Positions 24,446 through 37,623 of a DNA stretch of 64,000 nt are shown here, piece by piece. This DNA comes from Cotesia glomerata (Eukaryota > Arthropoda > Insecta > Hymenoptera > Braconidae): NCBI RefSeq assembly GCF_020080835.1, contig NC_058160.1:30615152-30679151 (forward strand), written 5' to 3'. The notes beneath the pieces were generated by a model. That model searched no databases and was not told where the DNA came from. It saw only the letters and a list, made by a program, of their open reading frames with translations. A program made the translations under genes and the position numbers. Positions within the stretch are counted from its first letter, which is position 1. Each line of letters begins with the position of its first letter.

Positions 24446-27400
24446 GACTGACGCAACGTATTGCATTGACAGGAATTAGCGTTGTGGTGATGATGATGAT
24501 GAAGCCGCGAAAAGCATTCGCTGCATACCCGTACTGGTGTGTAAAGCTGTTCACTTGGAAGTGGGGTCGAATTTTCCGAACAATCCGCGCAAAATATTTT
24601 ACCGCAACCCCTATGATTTAATAGACATTATCATTCTTTTAAGGTATAAAGCAGTCATTTATAAATTACTAAAAATAAATAATACATTTTTTTAGGTGTA
24701 ATAAAATACCTGCAATGATGTTTGCGTCTACCCAACCAAAATTCAGTATCACAACCCATGCATCGATTTACAGCGTGGTCAGGTACCCAGAGAGTTGGCG
24801 CTGGTCCAAGTTCTTCTACGGCTTCCCAAGACATATCTGAGGGCAGAGATTCACCGTGATCTCCCGCACTGCCGACTGAATCCGGTAAGGATCCCTGAAT
24901 AATTAAAAAAATTAAAATTTTTTTTATTTATTTATTCATATTTTATTATTAAATAAAATAGTAAAATATTTTATTTAATAATAAAATAATATGTACTTAC
25001 AATATCATCAACTCGATCATTTTCCGTATTATTATGATTATTACAAACTTGTTTAATAAGAGCTAAACGTGTCGTATGTAATTCTTTCCTCAAGGCTTCT
25101 TCTCTTACCTACATATTAAGCAGAATAAAATTATACAGTTAATCTATGAGTCAACAATAATGTCATTAATCATAAATAAAAATTAAAAATAACGGTACTA
25201 ATTAAATGATGTAGCGAAATTATAAAAAAAAAAAAAAAAAAATAGTAGTATGATAATACTAGTGGAGTAATAAATATTGATAGTGTGTAACCACCTTGTG
25301 TTCAACAATAATTTGTTGTATGCGCAATTGTACATCACAATGAATAACAGGAAGGCCGTCAACATCGTCTAAACTATCAGGATTATCAAGGATAATGTCC
25401 TGATGTGTTGGTGATGCAGGGCATATACTACTGGGTGTTCTTGAATTTAAAGGAATACTTGTTTCACTAGCGTCGCTTATATCTTCTTGGTTCACACGAT
25501 TGCACGTACATGGTGCTCTATCAATAGCCGCTGCGCTACTTTCTAACCAGGGTCCAACTCCGTTTTCGACCGATAATGTATTCTCTTGTCCGCTAAAACT
25601 AGTCATTTAATTAAATTAATTTAATTGCTCTGCTTAGATACTACTTTGTCAATAAAAACCCAATAAATTTTGTTTTTATTTTTTAATAAATTAATTCAAA
25701 CAAATAAAAGATTAAACATCAAAGAAATTTTATAATCTAATCTAATCAATTGATTTTTATTTATTAAAAATAAAATACTTACTCGTCTTTTTTGCTGTCC
25801 AAAGCAGCTAAAAGACCCGGCTCATTGCTGGGTATCAAAGTATCTGTTGAACTGTCGACTGATGGATTTGCCGGGACGTCATTTGGTGTTTCATTAACAT
25901 TATGTTTATTTAATTTAGCGTCACACTCTAATGATCGCTCACAAATGCTATGAATTTTTTCATCATCAGTACTTTCGCCTTCAGTCTTATCCGAAACATT
26001 ATCCAGATTCAATGAATCAAATTTTCTATTTATAATTGATGAAATAAAAATAAAAAAAAAAAAAATGAGATTAAGCATATAGAGGGAAAAGTAGAGCGAG
26101 TAATAAAAAAAAAGTAAAGTAAAAGTTGTTTACTTTTCAATAGAAATACTAGGATCGCTCAGTCTGCGGTGAAGATATGCTACGTGGTCTTGTGTGTGAA
26201 CAAGATCACCATAAGAACGTGTTTTGGTCATTTGTCCATGTTGCGGCTCCTCATTGTCCGTGCCTTCGATGTCAATCAGAGAAACTCGCTGTTTGTCAGG
26301 TTTAGGTGACATTTCCATGGAACCAAGGTACACTTCAGACCAGAGTTTAAGGTCACGTACATTACAACTCGGCCATAATACCTAAATCAATAATCTATTA
26401 TTATTCTCAGCACGTAAATTATACAGAAAAAAAAAAAAAAAAAAAAGTATTATAAAGAGCGTAATGTAAGATATATTACTTAAAAATATAACTTGCCTGA
26501 TTTTCCGAGGGTGAATATAAATGGTTTATATAAGAATTATAATTAAGAAAACGCCATACTGAAAATGTACGATCTTTTATCCGTAATTGTAATCTTTCTT
26601 GACGGGTATTACACAAAAATGTACCAAAAAGTTGAGAATACGTATGCTGCGCAAGTTTTACCTGTAATTTAAAATTTAATAATAATAATAATAACAACAA
26701 TTAAGCAGATAAGGTAAAAGACCCAGTTATTGACACTGGCCTAATTATTGACACTTGCAATTTTATTTTAATTAAAATAAACAAATCAACTCTAATGAAT
26801 ATAATTTTTGAATTATAAATTTTAAGATAATTGATTTTTTAAGAACATTTTATTTTTTTAATTAGAATAAAATTGCAAGTGTCAAACAACTAGGCCAGTG
26901 TCAGTAACTGGGTCTTTTAGCTTTAAAAAAAAAAAAAAAAAAAAACCTACCTATCTGTTTAATAATTAAAAACACCTATCTTAAATTTACATATCGACGT
27001 TCTAATTAGCAAATTGTCTAATTCTATTTTAGAGAATCTTTCATTTGTACGAAAAAACAATTAGTTTAATATTTATTATCACTTAACAAACCATTTAATA
27101 TCATTAATATCTAATAGAGGTATAATATTTTAGTTTGAATCATTAAAATAATTTATAATTGGACTATTGCTACATCAAAATGTAAAAAAAATCATCCTCT
27201 AAAAAATAAGGAGTTAGACCAATTGCTAATTAGACCGTCGATATAATAATAATAATAATAATAATATTTTATATAAATTATTAATCATACGTACGATATA
27301 TGTACAGGACATTTGAAAACTACAAGGAAACTGTCTAATTAATTGATGGACGCAGTCAAGCCACTGAAGAAATACCGGACATCTTTCGTTAGGATCTTCG

Positions 27401-29527
27401 CAGCCGACTATTTGACCACAGCGATCGGCAAATTTGTGACCAAAGTCTAACCATTCTCTCTCACAAAGTATTTGAAAACCCTAAAGAAAATATATATTAT
27501 TAATATATAAACTTTGTGTTCAATGTCAAAGGTACTATAAATAATTAATAAAACTTACTTCCATCGTTCGATAATATGGATCTAATAATATTTGGGCGAG
27601 GGCAACAATTTGAGGTGTCCTATCCCATCCATCACTGCAGTGAACAAGTACAGGACGTCCATCTCTTTCAATCGCGGAGGCAACAGTAACAGCAGCACGT
27701 AGCAGCCCAGACATGTGTTGCAGCCACCTAGTTCCTTCCAACAAGCTCAGCCAATTCGGCTGATCAGCATCCGAGGCGCAGAGCTGTCTCACTGCGTGAA
27801 AGCTCTTCCTGATCGAGTGTATGTTCGGAAGGTTCATAAATTGTATGTCGCAATTGGGGTAATACTCTGGACACTCGCAGCCACCACCACGTGCTCTGTT
27901 AGCGACGGCTGTTGTATAAGATCTCGCGTCAACAATCAGAACTTTTTTAGAACTGGTGCTACTGACAATACTAGTCGGTGTGTACTCGTTAGACTCCGGG
28001 TAACTCAGTGGAGAGTCCATCATCGTGGACTCGCCACGGTCGTACGAGCAGGCATCTGACAAGGCTTTTAGCAGCGCTTCATCCTCGGGCTCTCGCCAGC
28101 CAAGCCAACCAACTTCTGGCTGACTGCTGCGAGCTATCACAGCACCGTTATTAACGTTGCGCCATATCACCGCTGGAATCCGCCTCGAGCTCCTGAATTT
28201 AGCCACTAGTTCCAGTTTCTCGTCAGAAATGCACGCTGGTACCAGCAACTCTGGTGGATAAGAAGGACACATTCGGTAGTCCTTGTTTATTTGGGTTATA
28301 CGCCAGGTACCATGTAAATTAAATTTCAATCTTTCAACCTGCAATCATTAATGTAAATTATTATTTTAATATTTACTAGCAACCTGGCAGTCACTATGTG
28401 AACTACAGATAAATAAAATTTTGCTTTATTAAATAATGAATTTTGTTAAATTACACTGTACTATTTTAAATATTGACGTTTTTAAAAATATAAGCTCATC
28501 CCGATGTTACACTCATCCAGAGCTTTCATTTGAGTACCCACATGCATTTTCATATATTTTTCATATATACATATATATAAATATATGAAAAAATGATGTG
28601 GGTACTTGAATGAAAGTTCTTGACAAGTGTAACATTGGGATGAGCTTATATTTTTAAAAATATCAATAGTTTACAAGAAACAAGGTCATTTCTTAATTAC
28701 ATAATTAATGTATCTAGAGATAGACCATTTTCGAATGCAGCCTAAATACTTATCATCATAAATTGACTATTGGTGAGAATGATATGGAACCTTGAAAAGG
28801 CACAACTCCAAGTCAAGATTTTTCTAATGATACCAAATTTAACCATAAAAACCCATTTTATCATATAAATACACCGGCCACAAAATTTTTGTTATTCTTT
28901 TAATAATATAGATAATTTATTAACAATAAATTCTGATAAATCTTACTTCTGAATTAAACGACGCGATGTATGAATTATTATCCTTTCCAAGTCGAAGATA
29001 ATCCCTGCCTTCTTCCACCGACCAAGCATAAAATGCGAAGCAAAATATCTCCTCAATATTTTTTTTTGTATAAGTTATTTTATGTAATCGCTTGAACCAC
29101 TCTAAGCAGTGTTCATTTGTGGAGAATGCACAGCTGAAAGATAATTGTAATTTTTATAAAATACATTATGAAACTCAATATGATTTGATATGCATGAAGA
29201 GGTGAGATATTGTCAATACCTCACTGAGCGTGCGTCTTTACAGCTTATGTGTAGAAAAAATATTTCTTTAACTTCTAGCTGTTCAATAAGACCTAGCGGT
29301 ATATTGTAGCACGCTTGGCTCAATTGTAAGTACAATCTGTAATTAGAGAGAGCCAATGTGCCATCGGCAGTTCTTCCCAATGCCACGACATATTCACCAC
29401 TCAAAGGTGTAAATGGTACACTCAGTGATGGATCGTCTGTTTCATAGTGAGCGTGTTTTGGGAACAGCTCTGAGGCTCGAATATGACAAATTGACTGCAG
29501 GCTTGATGGTTCTTCTGATGTCTCCAT
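24205..29527 (-). CDS. Myotubularin-related phosphatase MTMR3/4 with FYVE domain
   Basis: Eleven minus-strand exons in order: 29527-29220, 29133-28947, 28338-27559, 27480-27295, 26661-26497, 26381-26134, 26025-25783, 25592-25295, 25108-25001, 24894-24710, 24610-24205. All phases agree; about 1037 aa. Residues 1-165 form a PH-GRAM-like domain. Residues 166-500 are the myotubularin phosphatase, with the active site HCSDGWDRT (Cys about 399, Arg about 405), the intact CX5R that removes the 3-phosphate from PI3P and PI(3,5)P2. VKLAQHTYSQLFGTFLCN and TKTRSYGDL...RRLSDPS match MTMR3/4. A low-complexity linker, a short helical segment (exon 9) and a FYVE finger follow (WVPDH about 878, RRKHHCRGCG, VRVCSEC). 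The tail has His6 and a nine-Thr run. The role is endosomal phosphoinositide turnover and autophagy control. Intron 5 uses a GC donor. A short 5' UTR segment may end at 29541. Closest fly relative is CG3632. Confidence 0.95.
26717..26919. mobile_element. Palindromic MITE in an MTMR intron
   Basis: This 203-bp element has roughly 45-bp terminal inverted repeats (AAAGACCCAGTTATTGACAC on the left; CAGTGTCAGTAACTGGGTCTTT on the right in part). TA flanks lie at 26715-26716 and 26920-26921, so it is Tc1/mariner-type and non-autonomous. It sits in intron 4, beside another element at 26992-27245. Confidence 0.85.
26992..27245. mobile_element. Second palindromic MITE in the same MTMR intron
   Basis: Left end ATATCGACGTTCTAATTAGC and right end GCTAATTAGACCGTCGATAT are inverses. 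The inner arms contain TCTAATTC...TTTTAGAG and its counterpart. It is about 250 bp with no open frame. The flanking AT-rich sequence hides the exact target duplication. Confidence 0.7.
28378..28770 (+). repeat. Fold-back dispersed repeat, copy 3
   Basis: Begins ACTAGCAACCTGGCAGTCAC, has the same GAGTACCCACATGC hairpin core as copies at 11826 and 20990, and ends near CCTAAATACTTATCATCATA. It lies in intron 2 of the MTMR gene. Confidence 0.75.
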
Positions 29528-30063
29528 AATTTAACGGCAATCTAAAATTATATTATTAATATTATTCACTAATTATTTGCATTAATATTTAAATATTTCA
29601 TTTAAAAATACCTAAAAATTAATTGTATTATTTAAATACTTTCACTGAATGTTTTAAATCGTCCACAGCACGATCTTGAAAGGTCACACCAGTTCCACTT
29701 TTAACAGCTCTACAACAAATATTTTTTATATAATTTGTTTAAATATATTGAGAACAAAAAACAATCCATATTGAATATAACTTTGCAATTTTTGTTTTTA
29801 TAACCTAAACAAATAATTTTATTAGTATTAGTTTTATAAATATGCTATTACTTTCGATAATTTAGTACAATCAATAAAGAAAATACTGTCTCACTAATGA
29901 CAGCAAAAAAAAAAAATTGATTTATCATAAGAAAACAACAGATTGTACCGAAATGTCAAAAGAATCTTAAATGTTTACTTAAATAAGTACGTCACAAGAA
30001 CAAATTAATGATTTTACCGAGTAGATAATATTCTAAATAATTATTTTACGTACATGTGTATGT

Positions 30064-30106
<43 letters not shown>

Positions 30107-30446
30107 ACACTATTAATCAATAAGAAAATTGATCACGCAAATTGTTTATCCTCGTGATCATTGTCATTACAATAATTATTTACTTATTAAATCGTCATGC
30201 AGACACACACCGTTTGTTAAATTATTTTCTTGTTTAGTGAATTATTTAAATAAAATAATCCACAGATTTATTACTCCTGGATGACTCGGTGAAACGGAGT
30301 TGAACTTTTTTGTTAATATTATTTTGACAATACTCAAAATACGTGATCGTTGTAGTAGTATTTAACTTCAAACAAGGTCTACGACGGAGGCCATTCTCTT
30401 TACACACACTTCCAACTCGTCATTTCTTAAAACAATTTTTCATTTT
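29528..30446. other. Upstream region of the MTMR gene
   Basis: Likely 5' UTR and promoter of the minus-strand MTMR gene, since a TTTTAG acceptor sits just upstream of the ATG. A-rich tracts include A(36) at about 30069-30104. No coding exon visible. Confidence 0.45.
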
Positions 30447-30546
30447 NNNNNNNNNNNNNNNNNNNNNNNNNNNNNNNNNNNNNNNNNNNNNNNNNNNNNN
30501 NNNNNNNNNNNNNNNNNNNNNNNNNNNNNNNNNNNNNNNNNNNNNN
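30447..30546. other. Assembly gap (100 N)
   Basis: Exactly 100 undetermined bases, a conventional placeholder size, so the true gap length is unknown. Confidence 0.99.
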
Positions 30547-30676
30547 TCCAGATATAAATATTAATGTAGACAACAAATGTTTCATCAGCTTCAAGCTCAA
30601 GAATCAAAAATAACTTTACCTAAAACTTTTCTTCATCTCAATCTTCTTTTCTGTCTTTAAGTAAAAATTTGTAATG

Positions 30677-30683
30677 TTGCTTC

Positions 30684-30722
<39 letters not shown>
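30677..30722. repeat. (TTG)n microsatellite
   Basis: About 14 TTG/GTT units in a row, in noncoding DNA just after the assembly gap. Confidence 0.9.
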
Positions 30723-33630
30723 CGATGTGTTTTAATAAAAATGTCCCTGACCCAATGACTAGGCTAGTTCAAGGTCAAACAATGTTGATGTTTTAAGTCT
30801 ATCGATGGCTCTTACATGTCTTAATCCACATGCATACCAACAAGTAACTGCACGCGACCTACTTCCTAGGTCAACTTGAGTAAAGTACTAGTCTTGTGCG
30901 GTGGTTAGTTGTTGGTCATGCGAGCTTGTCTCTGCAGAACACCAATTCACCAAGGTATCAATTTCCAATGTTATTTTTTTAAAATTTCAATCCTGAAAAA
31001 ATTATATTATTTTTTATCACCGTCTGAAACGATTAATTGAAAGTGTAATTGCAGAGTTACGTAATATAAAAGTCTGCAAGTAAATGAAAATAAATGTGTA
31101 AGACTCGGAGTGACTGGCAAGAAGAGGTTGTCACAGATGCAGCTGTTTGAAAGTTGAAAAAAAATCAAAAATACCAGGAGGATGGGCAACGGGTGCGGAA
31201 CCGGCTGGCACACGCCACCCGGTCTTTTTGCCTGTCCGCCTCCTTCATGCCTTCTTGCCTCCCCTTCTTTTTTTTCTGGCAGACAGAGCCGTAAGATATG
31301 AGCCGTATAATATCTCCAGCACTCAAAGGTGCTCTGAATTATCAAAATTTATCCATCTCTGCAAGTGTATGCAGGTGGAGCGTGTCCCAGATTCGAGTCA
31401 ACCTAAATATAAAAAATTGTCAATTAATATTAAACTACTTACTGAATTATTAAACTTTGTATCCATCAAAGATATCAATAGTTTGTCGTAGGGAAAAAAT
31501 AATACTCATGCTAGGCCTGAAAGAGGGGTTACACACTGAAGGGTCCTTATACATATATAGTGATGACCTTATTTATACTTAATACGCAGGTGAAGCTCAA
31601 CGACTTGACGATCATGTTATATGTATGTTGTACGCTGTATTGGATATTTTTTAGGGTCCCCCTGAAAGAGAGACAACCCCTCCCTTCCTCTGGGACGCCG
31701 CGTCACTGTTGATCGTGCACGCGGGTAAAACTATAAGCTACAAGCCATGCCATTGCCATGGGGTTCCCTGGTCTGTTCGCCGGTTCCGCAGTTACCCAAC
31801 ATCCGTCTATGCGATTACACCATTTCTCACCCAGCAAAGATAAATAAACTATTTCTTCTTTTTATTTATTAATTAATTAAATTCACCAGTTTAATTTTAA
31901 ATTACTGACATGTGATTTTGTAAAAAACAACTAAAATTGCTGCTACTGGATATGTACAGTAAGTTTGAAGTACTCCGTAGCGTTGTCAACTATCTTCTCG
32001 TGTCAGGTGATTTATTTTATTATTTGATATAATGTTACAAGAAAAGTTACATCGATAGTGCTATAAGGTCGAGTATTTTAGTGTAAAATCACCCGGGCCG
32101 TAGAATGACACTTGAGTGCACGTGTGCAAGAGCAAGATATAAACCGGGAGCTCAATTAAATGGGACGGGTTTAGTTGCGTGAGTGCTCAAGGGATTTGTA
32201 TAAACTCCTCCGCCTTGCTTTGTACTATCAGTTAACTGTCAATCAGTTATCCAAGTCAGAGGACTTAATCATAGATATGCTTCTAGTTATATTGCATGTG
32301 TATAGGATGTCAATGATCTTGAGGATAATTGACAAGTGACGATATTGAAGATTGTATTAATATTGGTGTAGCTTCACCTAACCCTGGGTATATCTTCTTT
32401 GATAATATTGGAAGAATATACGCTTATATTGTTCAATAACTACAGAACGCTGTACTCTCAGCTCGTCGAACGGTAAAACCATCCGCTTCTCTTCCGCTTA
32501 TTCGCTTATACTTATACTGGCAAGACCCTTGGCGTACGTGACTAAAATACTAGATTTAGTAGACTCTGGTCTCACTGTGGAAGAACAAATTCACCGATCT
32601 GGCAAATGGCGACCACTTTTATTTCTGCTTACTCAAAAATATTAAGCTTCGTAATTATTCTCCCCTAATTTCCCGCTGATTTACGGTTAATTACGCGTGT
32701 AAACAATAAACAATTCATTATCCATTATCTTGATTGGTAATTTTACCGTGTCATTATTTAGCTTCTGATTTTAGATTAATGTTTAATTAACTTGATGATA
32801 AAAAATAAAATTTTGATATTAAAAATTATTATTGTTATTTATAAGGAATTAGAATTAGATTGTTCTTTGTGTAGCCATCCAGGTGCTCGAATTCCCTTTC
32901 CATACCGGGAGCCTCCACATAACATTAGTGTATATACCCTATTATAAATAAAAGTTTGTACGTAAGAGAACCGAGAGCTGAGTGTTTTATGATATACCTG
33001 GGCGCTGTACACCGTGCATACACATAACTACAAATAACTACATACCCATACTTAGAAAATACTTAAACACATATAGACAGGCACATTAGCTAACAGCTGG
33101 CCTATTCTTCTGGACAGCTGCGCGACTTTCAAGACATAAATTCATATTTGGGTCTCTGAAAAATTTCCTGCAAATAATATAATGATTAAAAAATTTATTT
33201 ATATGAATCACCAATTCATCTGGGTGATGATTCAGTTAATAATTTATGTCTACAATCAAAGGATTGTTTTTATAAAATTACCATATATTTAATGGGTTTT
33301 AACCGCACGATTCGCTCACGTGCTCAGTACTTTTATTTCTTTTCATCTGGCGAGCCCGTGCCCGTGCCAGTACGGGTTACTTTTTCCTTTTATTTTCTTT
33401 CAACGAGTTTCTACGTGACGAAAATACCTCAAATGAGGATGCTTCTCTCAGAAACATTACTTCCGATCGTGATCTCAGGATTTACAGCACTTTTTTTACA
33501 CATTGTTCTCTTAAACAATCTTCAATCGTCTTTTACTTTTGTTTTATAATTTGTTACACATTCATTGCAACAGGTTTTATTATTTTATTATTATTATTAA
33601 ATAAATTTTTATTTTTTTTTTTTGTTACAG

Positions 33631-33664
33631 AACGGGAAAGACATGGGACCACACGGCTGTCAGC
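33631..33664 (+). other. Candidate small exon upstream of the lilli-like gene
   Basis: A long T-rich tract and TTACAG precede 34 bases ending CAGC, followed by a perfect GTAAGT donor. Joined to the exon at 37674 it can stay open only in the frame reading RERHGTTRLS before the DLECDLRLS motif. It could equally be an untranslated exon. Splice signals are strong; coding status is unknown. Confidence 0.45.
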
Positions 33665-34957
33665 GTAAGTTTAATAATTTTTTATATTACTTTAATTTAT
33701 TCTCTGCCAAAAAAAATATATATTTCATCTATAAAAATTAGTAAAATTAAATCACTAACCATTTTTGACAGAAACACATTTAACAATATATTTTCTATCA
33801 TGATAAAGTACCTCTTAAAAATTACCATCCATAATTTAATAATCAATGAGATAAAATTAATAAATCACAAGTAGATTTTGAATATTTATGGGAATAAATT
33901 TCATAGTCTTTACAATTAAAATAATAAAATTGACAGCTATGAGTGTCATCCACAGCAGTTATTTTATCTGCAAACAATTTATAAAAAATACTAAACATCA
34001 TCGGCTTAAAATAAGTATCTCATTGAAATAAAAGCTTATTAACAAATATCCCTCCAATTACCTCGCTCTGGTTAATTTAATTTATTGAATAATTAAAACT
34101 GTTCAAACAAAGTTATGAAAGAGATGATAAAATAATTACATGTTAATACTAATGGAAGAAGATAAAATAACAAAATGGAGGAACAAGTAAGAGCGAGAGA
34201 CTAAAAATATAAATATGTAACAAGACGTGAAAAATTTGGTAATAAAAAAAGTGTAGTGCTCTTGTCTGTTAGTCACATCCGCAATGATTATTCTTGGCGA
34301 ATGAACCGTACATTACACAGATATATATGAAGGGGAGGAGAATGGTTACTCGGAAGAAAGAGCGAGAAGAGAGCTGAGATAGAGGCGAAATTATTACCGA
34401 CGTTGGTTGGCACACGTTGCACGACAGAATAGAATGGAAGACAAGAATAAGGTACACCTATACATATAATCTTGAGTTTAACTTGGTATAGGTGAGCAAG
34501 GAGGATAGAAAATGAGGGAGAGCTGTTGCTGGTACGGTGGATTTGCTGGTTCTGCTTCTACTGCTGGTGAATAACCCTATACTGATGCTTTACCAGTACC
34601 AAGTGGATGAATATCAAGCTGAGGAGTTTAAGAGAAGAGTAAGAGCAGGAGAGCTGCTCCTGTAGTAACTTTTTAAGTTATTCGGTACAGTAACTTTACT
34701 GTTGATGCTGCTGCTACTGCTGCTGTTAGTCTGCGTGGAATTTTCTTCTCTCGGGTAAAGATTCCCTGGAATCCTTCTCACTTGCTCTGTTGTCTCAGTT
34801 GGTTAATGGCTCAGAGACAAGTTGTTACTATACTGACCTGGCTTAAAAGTTTAAACGTGATGCTTATATCTGTTTTGTTTCCAGGATAATCACTGCTTCT
34901 GACGCTCTTCAAGTTTAACTGCTTCAAACCAACTGGATTATAATAATAATAATAATA

Positions 34958-34998
<41 letters not shown>

Positions 34999-35484
34999 TG
35001 CCGAATGATAAAAGAATTAATAGTGGAAGAATGAAGAAATAAAAGGAATAAGGGCAGATCGAGGTAATCTTTGATGAAAATCCAAGTTACAAAGGCTGTC
35101 TTTAGCACACTGGCGAACCGTGATCGTCATAATGATGATAATTTAAGGGACAGAGAATTGAAGAAGGGAGATGAGCTTAGTTTATTCCTTCTTTTTCTTT
35201 CTTTCTGGTCTCTCGTCTTAGGAGGTATGAGACGAAAAGAATGCTGAATGATCACCACCGCGTAAAAAGATTAAGCAAACTAAATAATAAAAAAGTACAA
35301 AGGAAAAATAAAAATAAATATAAAAAAATAAGAACAAGAAGGATGAAACTTGAGGAGTACTACACTACTATACACTAGGGGGACTATTGATTGCCAAGGT
35401 TTCTGGCTCTGTGTGAGATGTTAAGGAGAAAAAGTAATGTAGTGGTAGTGTACCAGTGTATCAGTACCAGCACCAGTACCATCA

Positions 35485-35931
35485 TCAGTAGCAGTGGCAG
35501 TAGCAGTAGCAGTAGCAGTAGCAGTGGTAAAGGGGACGAAAAAAGGAACAGAGAAAGAGAAAGAGAAAGATGAAAAAAATAAAAAACTTGGTGACTAGGG
35601 ATATAGTATATAGTATATAGGGGATGGAAACATTTTCTCTCGTTATTCTTTTTATTTTGTTCCCTTTTCTCTTTTCTCTTTCATTCCCCTTTCGTGGCAT
35701 AGCAGTCATCCACTCTAGTCTGTGTCGGCGGCTAGGGTCGTCGACCGCCCACCGGTTAAACATTCGACCGGTCCAAAGTTCCTTTGTTCCATTCGACGGC
35801 TCTTTCAATTTCATTAATTTAGTTGGCCAAATGCCGCTTTGCAGCTTATCTAAAGTGTCACATTTAATGTCTACGTTTTGTTTAACCAATTGTCCAAGAC
35901 TTTGCATGTAAGACATACAAGTACTCTGCAT
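35485..35931 (-). other. Orphan minus-strand open frame
   Basis: A 148-codon frame whose first 85 codons (35931-35677) have ordinary composition (KLQSGIWPTKLMKLKEPSNG), after which it becomes low complexity with Phe/Leu and Tyr/Cys runs. I recognise no domain. The upstream sequence lacks a pyrimidine-rich acceptor. It may be a chance frame in a GC-richer island or a decayed gene fragment. Confidence 0.2.
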
Positions 35932-36952
35932 TTAATAATTTTATACTTTTTTTATTCACTGGCTTTCTCCCTTGTTTACTTTTTTTTAATTATAATAATT
36001 ATTACACGGTAAAAAAAGTTTAATAATTACAGCTTGTAGTGTAAATTTTTTATTAAATGAAATTTGGCCAATTTTCTTGGCAACAGCAGCTAAATATTAA
36101 AATATAAATTATTGTTATTATTTTTGACGTTTATTATTACCTATGACGCAAATTATTTTTCACCTCTGTACTACTGTGATAATTACTAATTGTATTGGCT
36201 TATTAAAACCGGATACTTTGACGTCAATCGATAGCGTTAATTATTATAAACTTGTTAGTTAAATTTAGTCAACCGGATTTTTATTATTTTTTTAAATTAA
36301 TTACCAGTGCAAATAATAATGTCTAAATAAAAACTTAGCAATTCAGATGAAATATTCAATCTTTTAATAATTCAGAATTTTAAAGAAGAATAAAAAAAAA
36401 AAAGTAATTCTACTTTACTTTGTCTATTTACCAATTGATATCATGAGTAGAGAAATGGAAAGTTTTTTTATCTGTTTAAAAGTAAAGAGTCAAAAAATAT
36501 AAATTAAATATTAAACCAGAGCCAGTTAAAGGGAAACTTTATTTAACTAAAAAAAATAAAAAAAGTTTAATCACCCGGCGAGCTTTAAAAACTACAGGGG
36601 TTGAATAATAACAAAAAGTGATATTGATTAAGTGTTATTAATACCCACCGAGCAAAAGCTATATTAACTAAATAAAATAGAGAGACAGAGCTGATAAAAT
36701 TGCAGGATCCTTTTATGTTATTGATAATCTAATCTCGTCATTACGAGTAATTTGTTTCTTAGCATGCCATACAATACAAATAAGGCCCGAAATCTTATCA
36801 GTGTTAAACTGTTTGCGTAGTTATAATTATAATAATAATTAAAGAATAATAAAAAGAGATTTGGTAATAATTAAATGCTGTTGAAATAAAAAATTAGAAA
36901 ACAGTTGGGTTGGACAGTGATTCTCGATTAAAATAGTTATTGTGACAAGTGG

Positions 36953-37087
36953 ATGGACCTTAACCGGTAAGCGCGTAACACAAAGTGCAGGTAGCAAACC
37001 TTGGAACGCAGAGCGTTGTAGAGATGGGGTAGAACACACACTGTTTGCGGGGTCGACGTCCGCTGTCCTCTCTTTAGCTTCTTCTAC

Positions 37088-37172
<85 letters not shown>

Positions 37173-37588
37173 TCGTGTATAAGTATTAGTATAAGTATGT
37201 ATACCTACTCTCCCTCACTCTTGTCTTTTAGATTTTATTTTATACTACTCTTACTCTACTCGACTTCGCGGCACTTTGCACTCACTGACTATGGCTCTTT
37301 CAAGTCTTTTTCCTGTCGATACACTTGCTGGATTGTTGGTGCTGTTACTCCTCCAAATACTTAACTCCAGTTTAGCTAAAACTATTATCATCTATCCCAT
37401 TTTATTTTACAGTACCGCTTTGCTACGGAAAACTTTAATTACATTTTGTTAATCAGACGTGAGAAACTTTTATTATTACTTTTCATTGCTCCTTATTCTC
37501 TCTTTCTGATTAGATGCTGGAAATAATACGATCAAATTTATTTTATTTTCTCATATAAATAATAATAATAAAAATAAAAAGATGAATA

Positions 37589-37623
<35 letters not shown>

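Larger units (their letters stand above)
30723..36952. other. 5' flank and possible 5' introns of the lilli-like gene
   Basis: No exon with family motifs. GC-richer patches at about 31140-31400, 31640-31830 and 32880-33120 look promoter-like. The first two carry an inverted pair of GC-rich words (31180-31205 and 31779-31804). 34130-35600 is purine-rich on the plus strand with (AAT)n near 34944-34995 and an AGT/CAG-rich simple repeat near 35460-35528. One well-formed small exon candidate lies at 33631-33664. Confidence 0.45.

Noticed and set aside
36942..37364. 140-codon frame with a Tyr-Ile repeat
   Set aside because: Reads through a (TA)n microsatellite and a good GTAAGC donor; only the first few codons in another frame are used in the lilli model.
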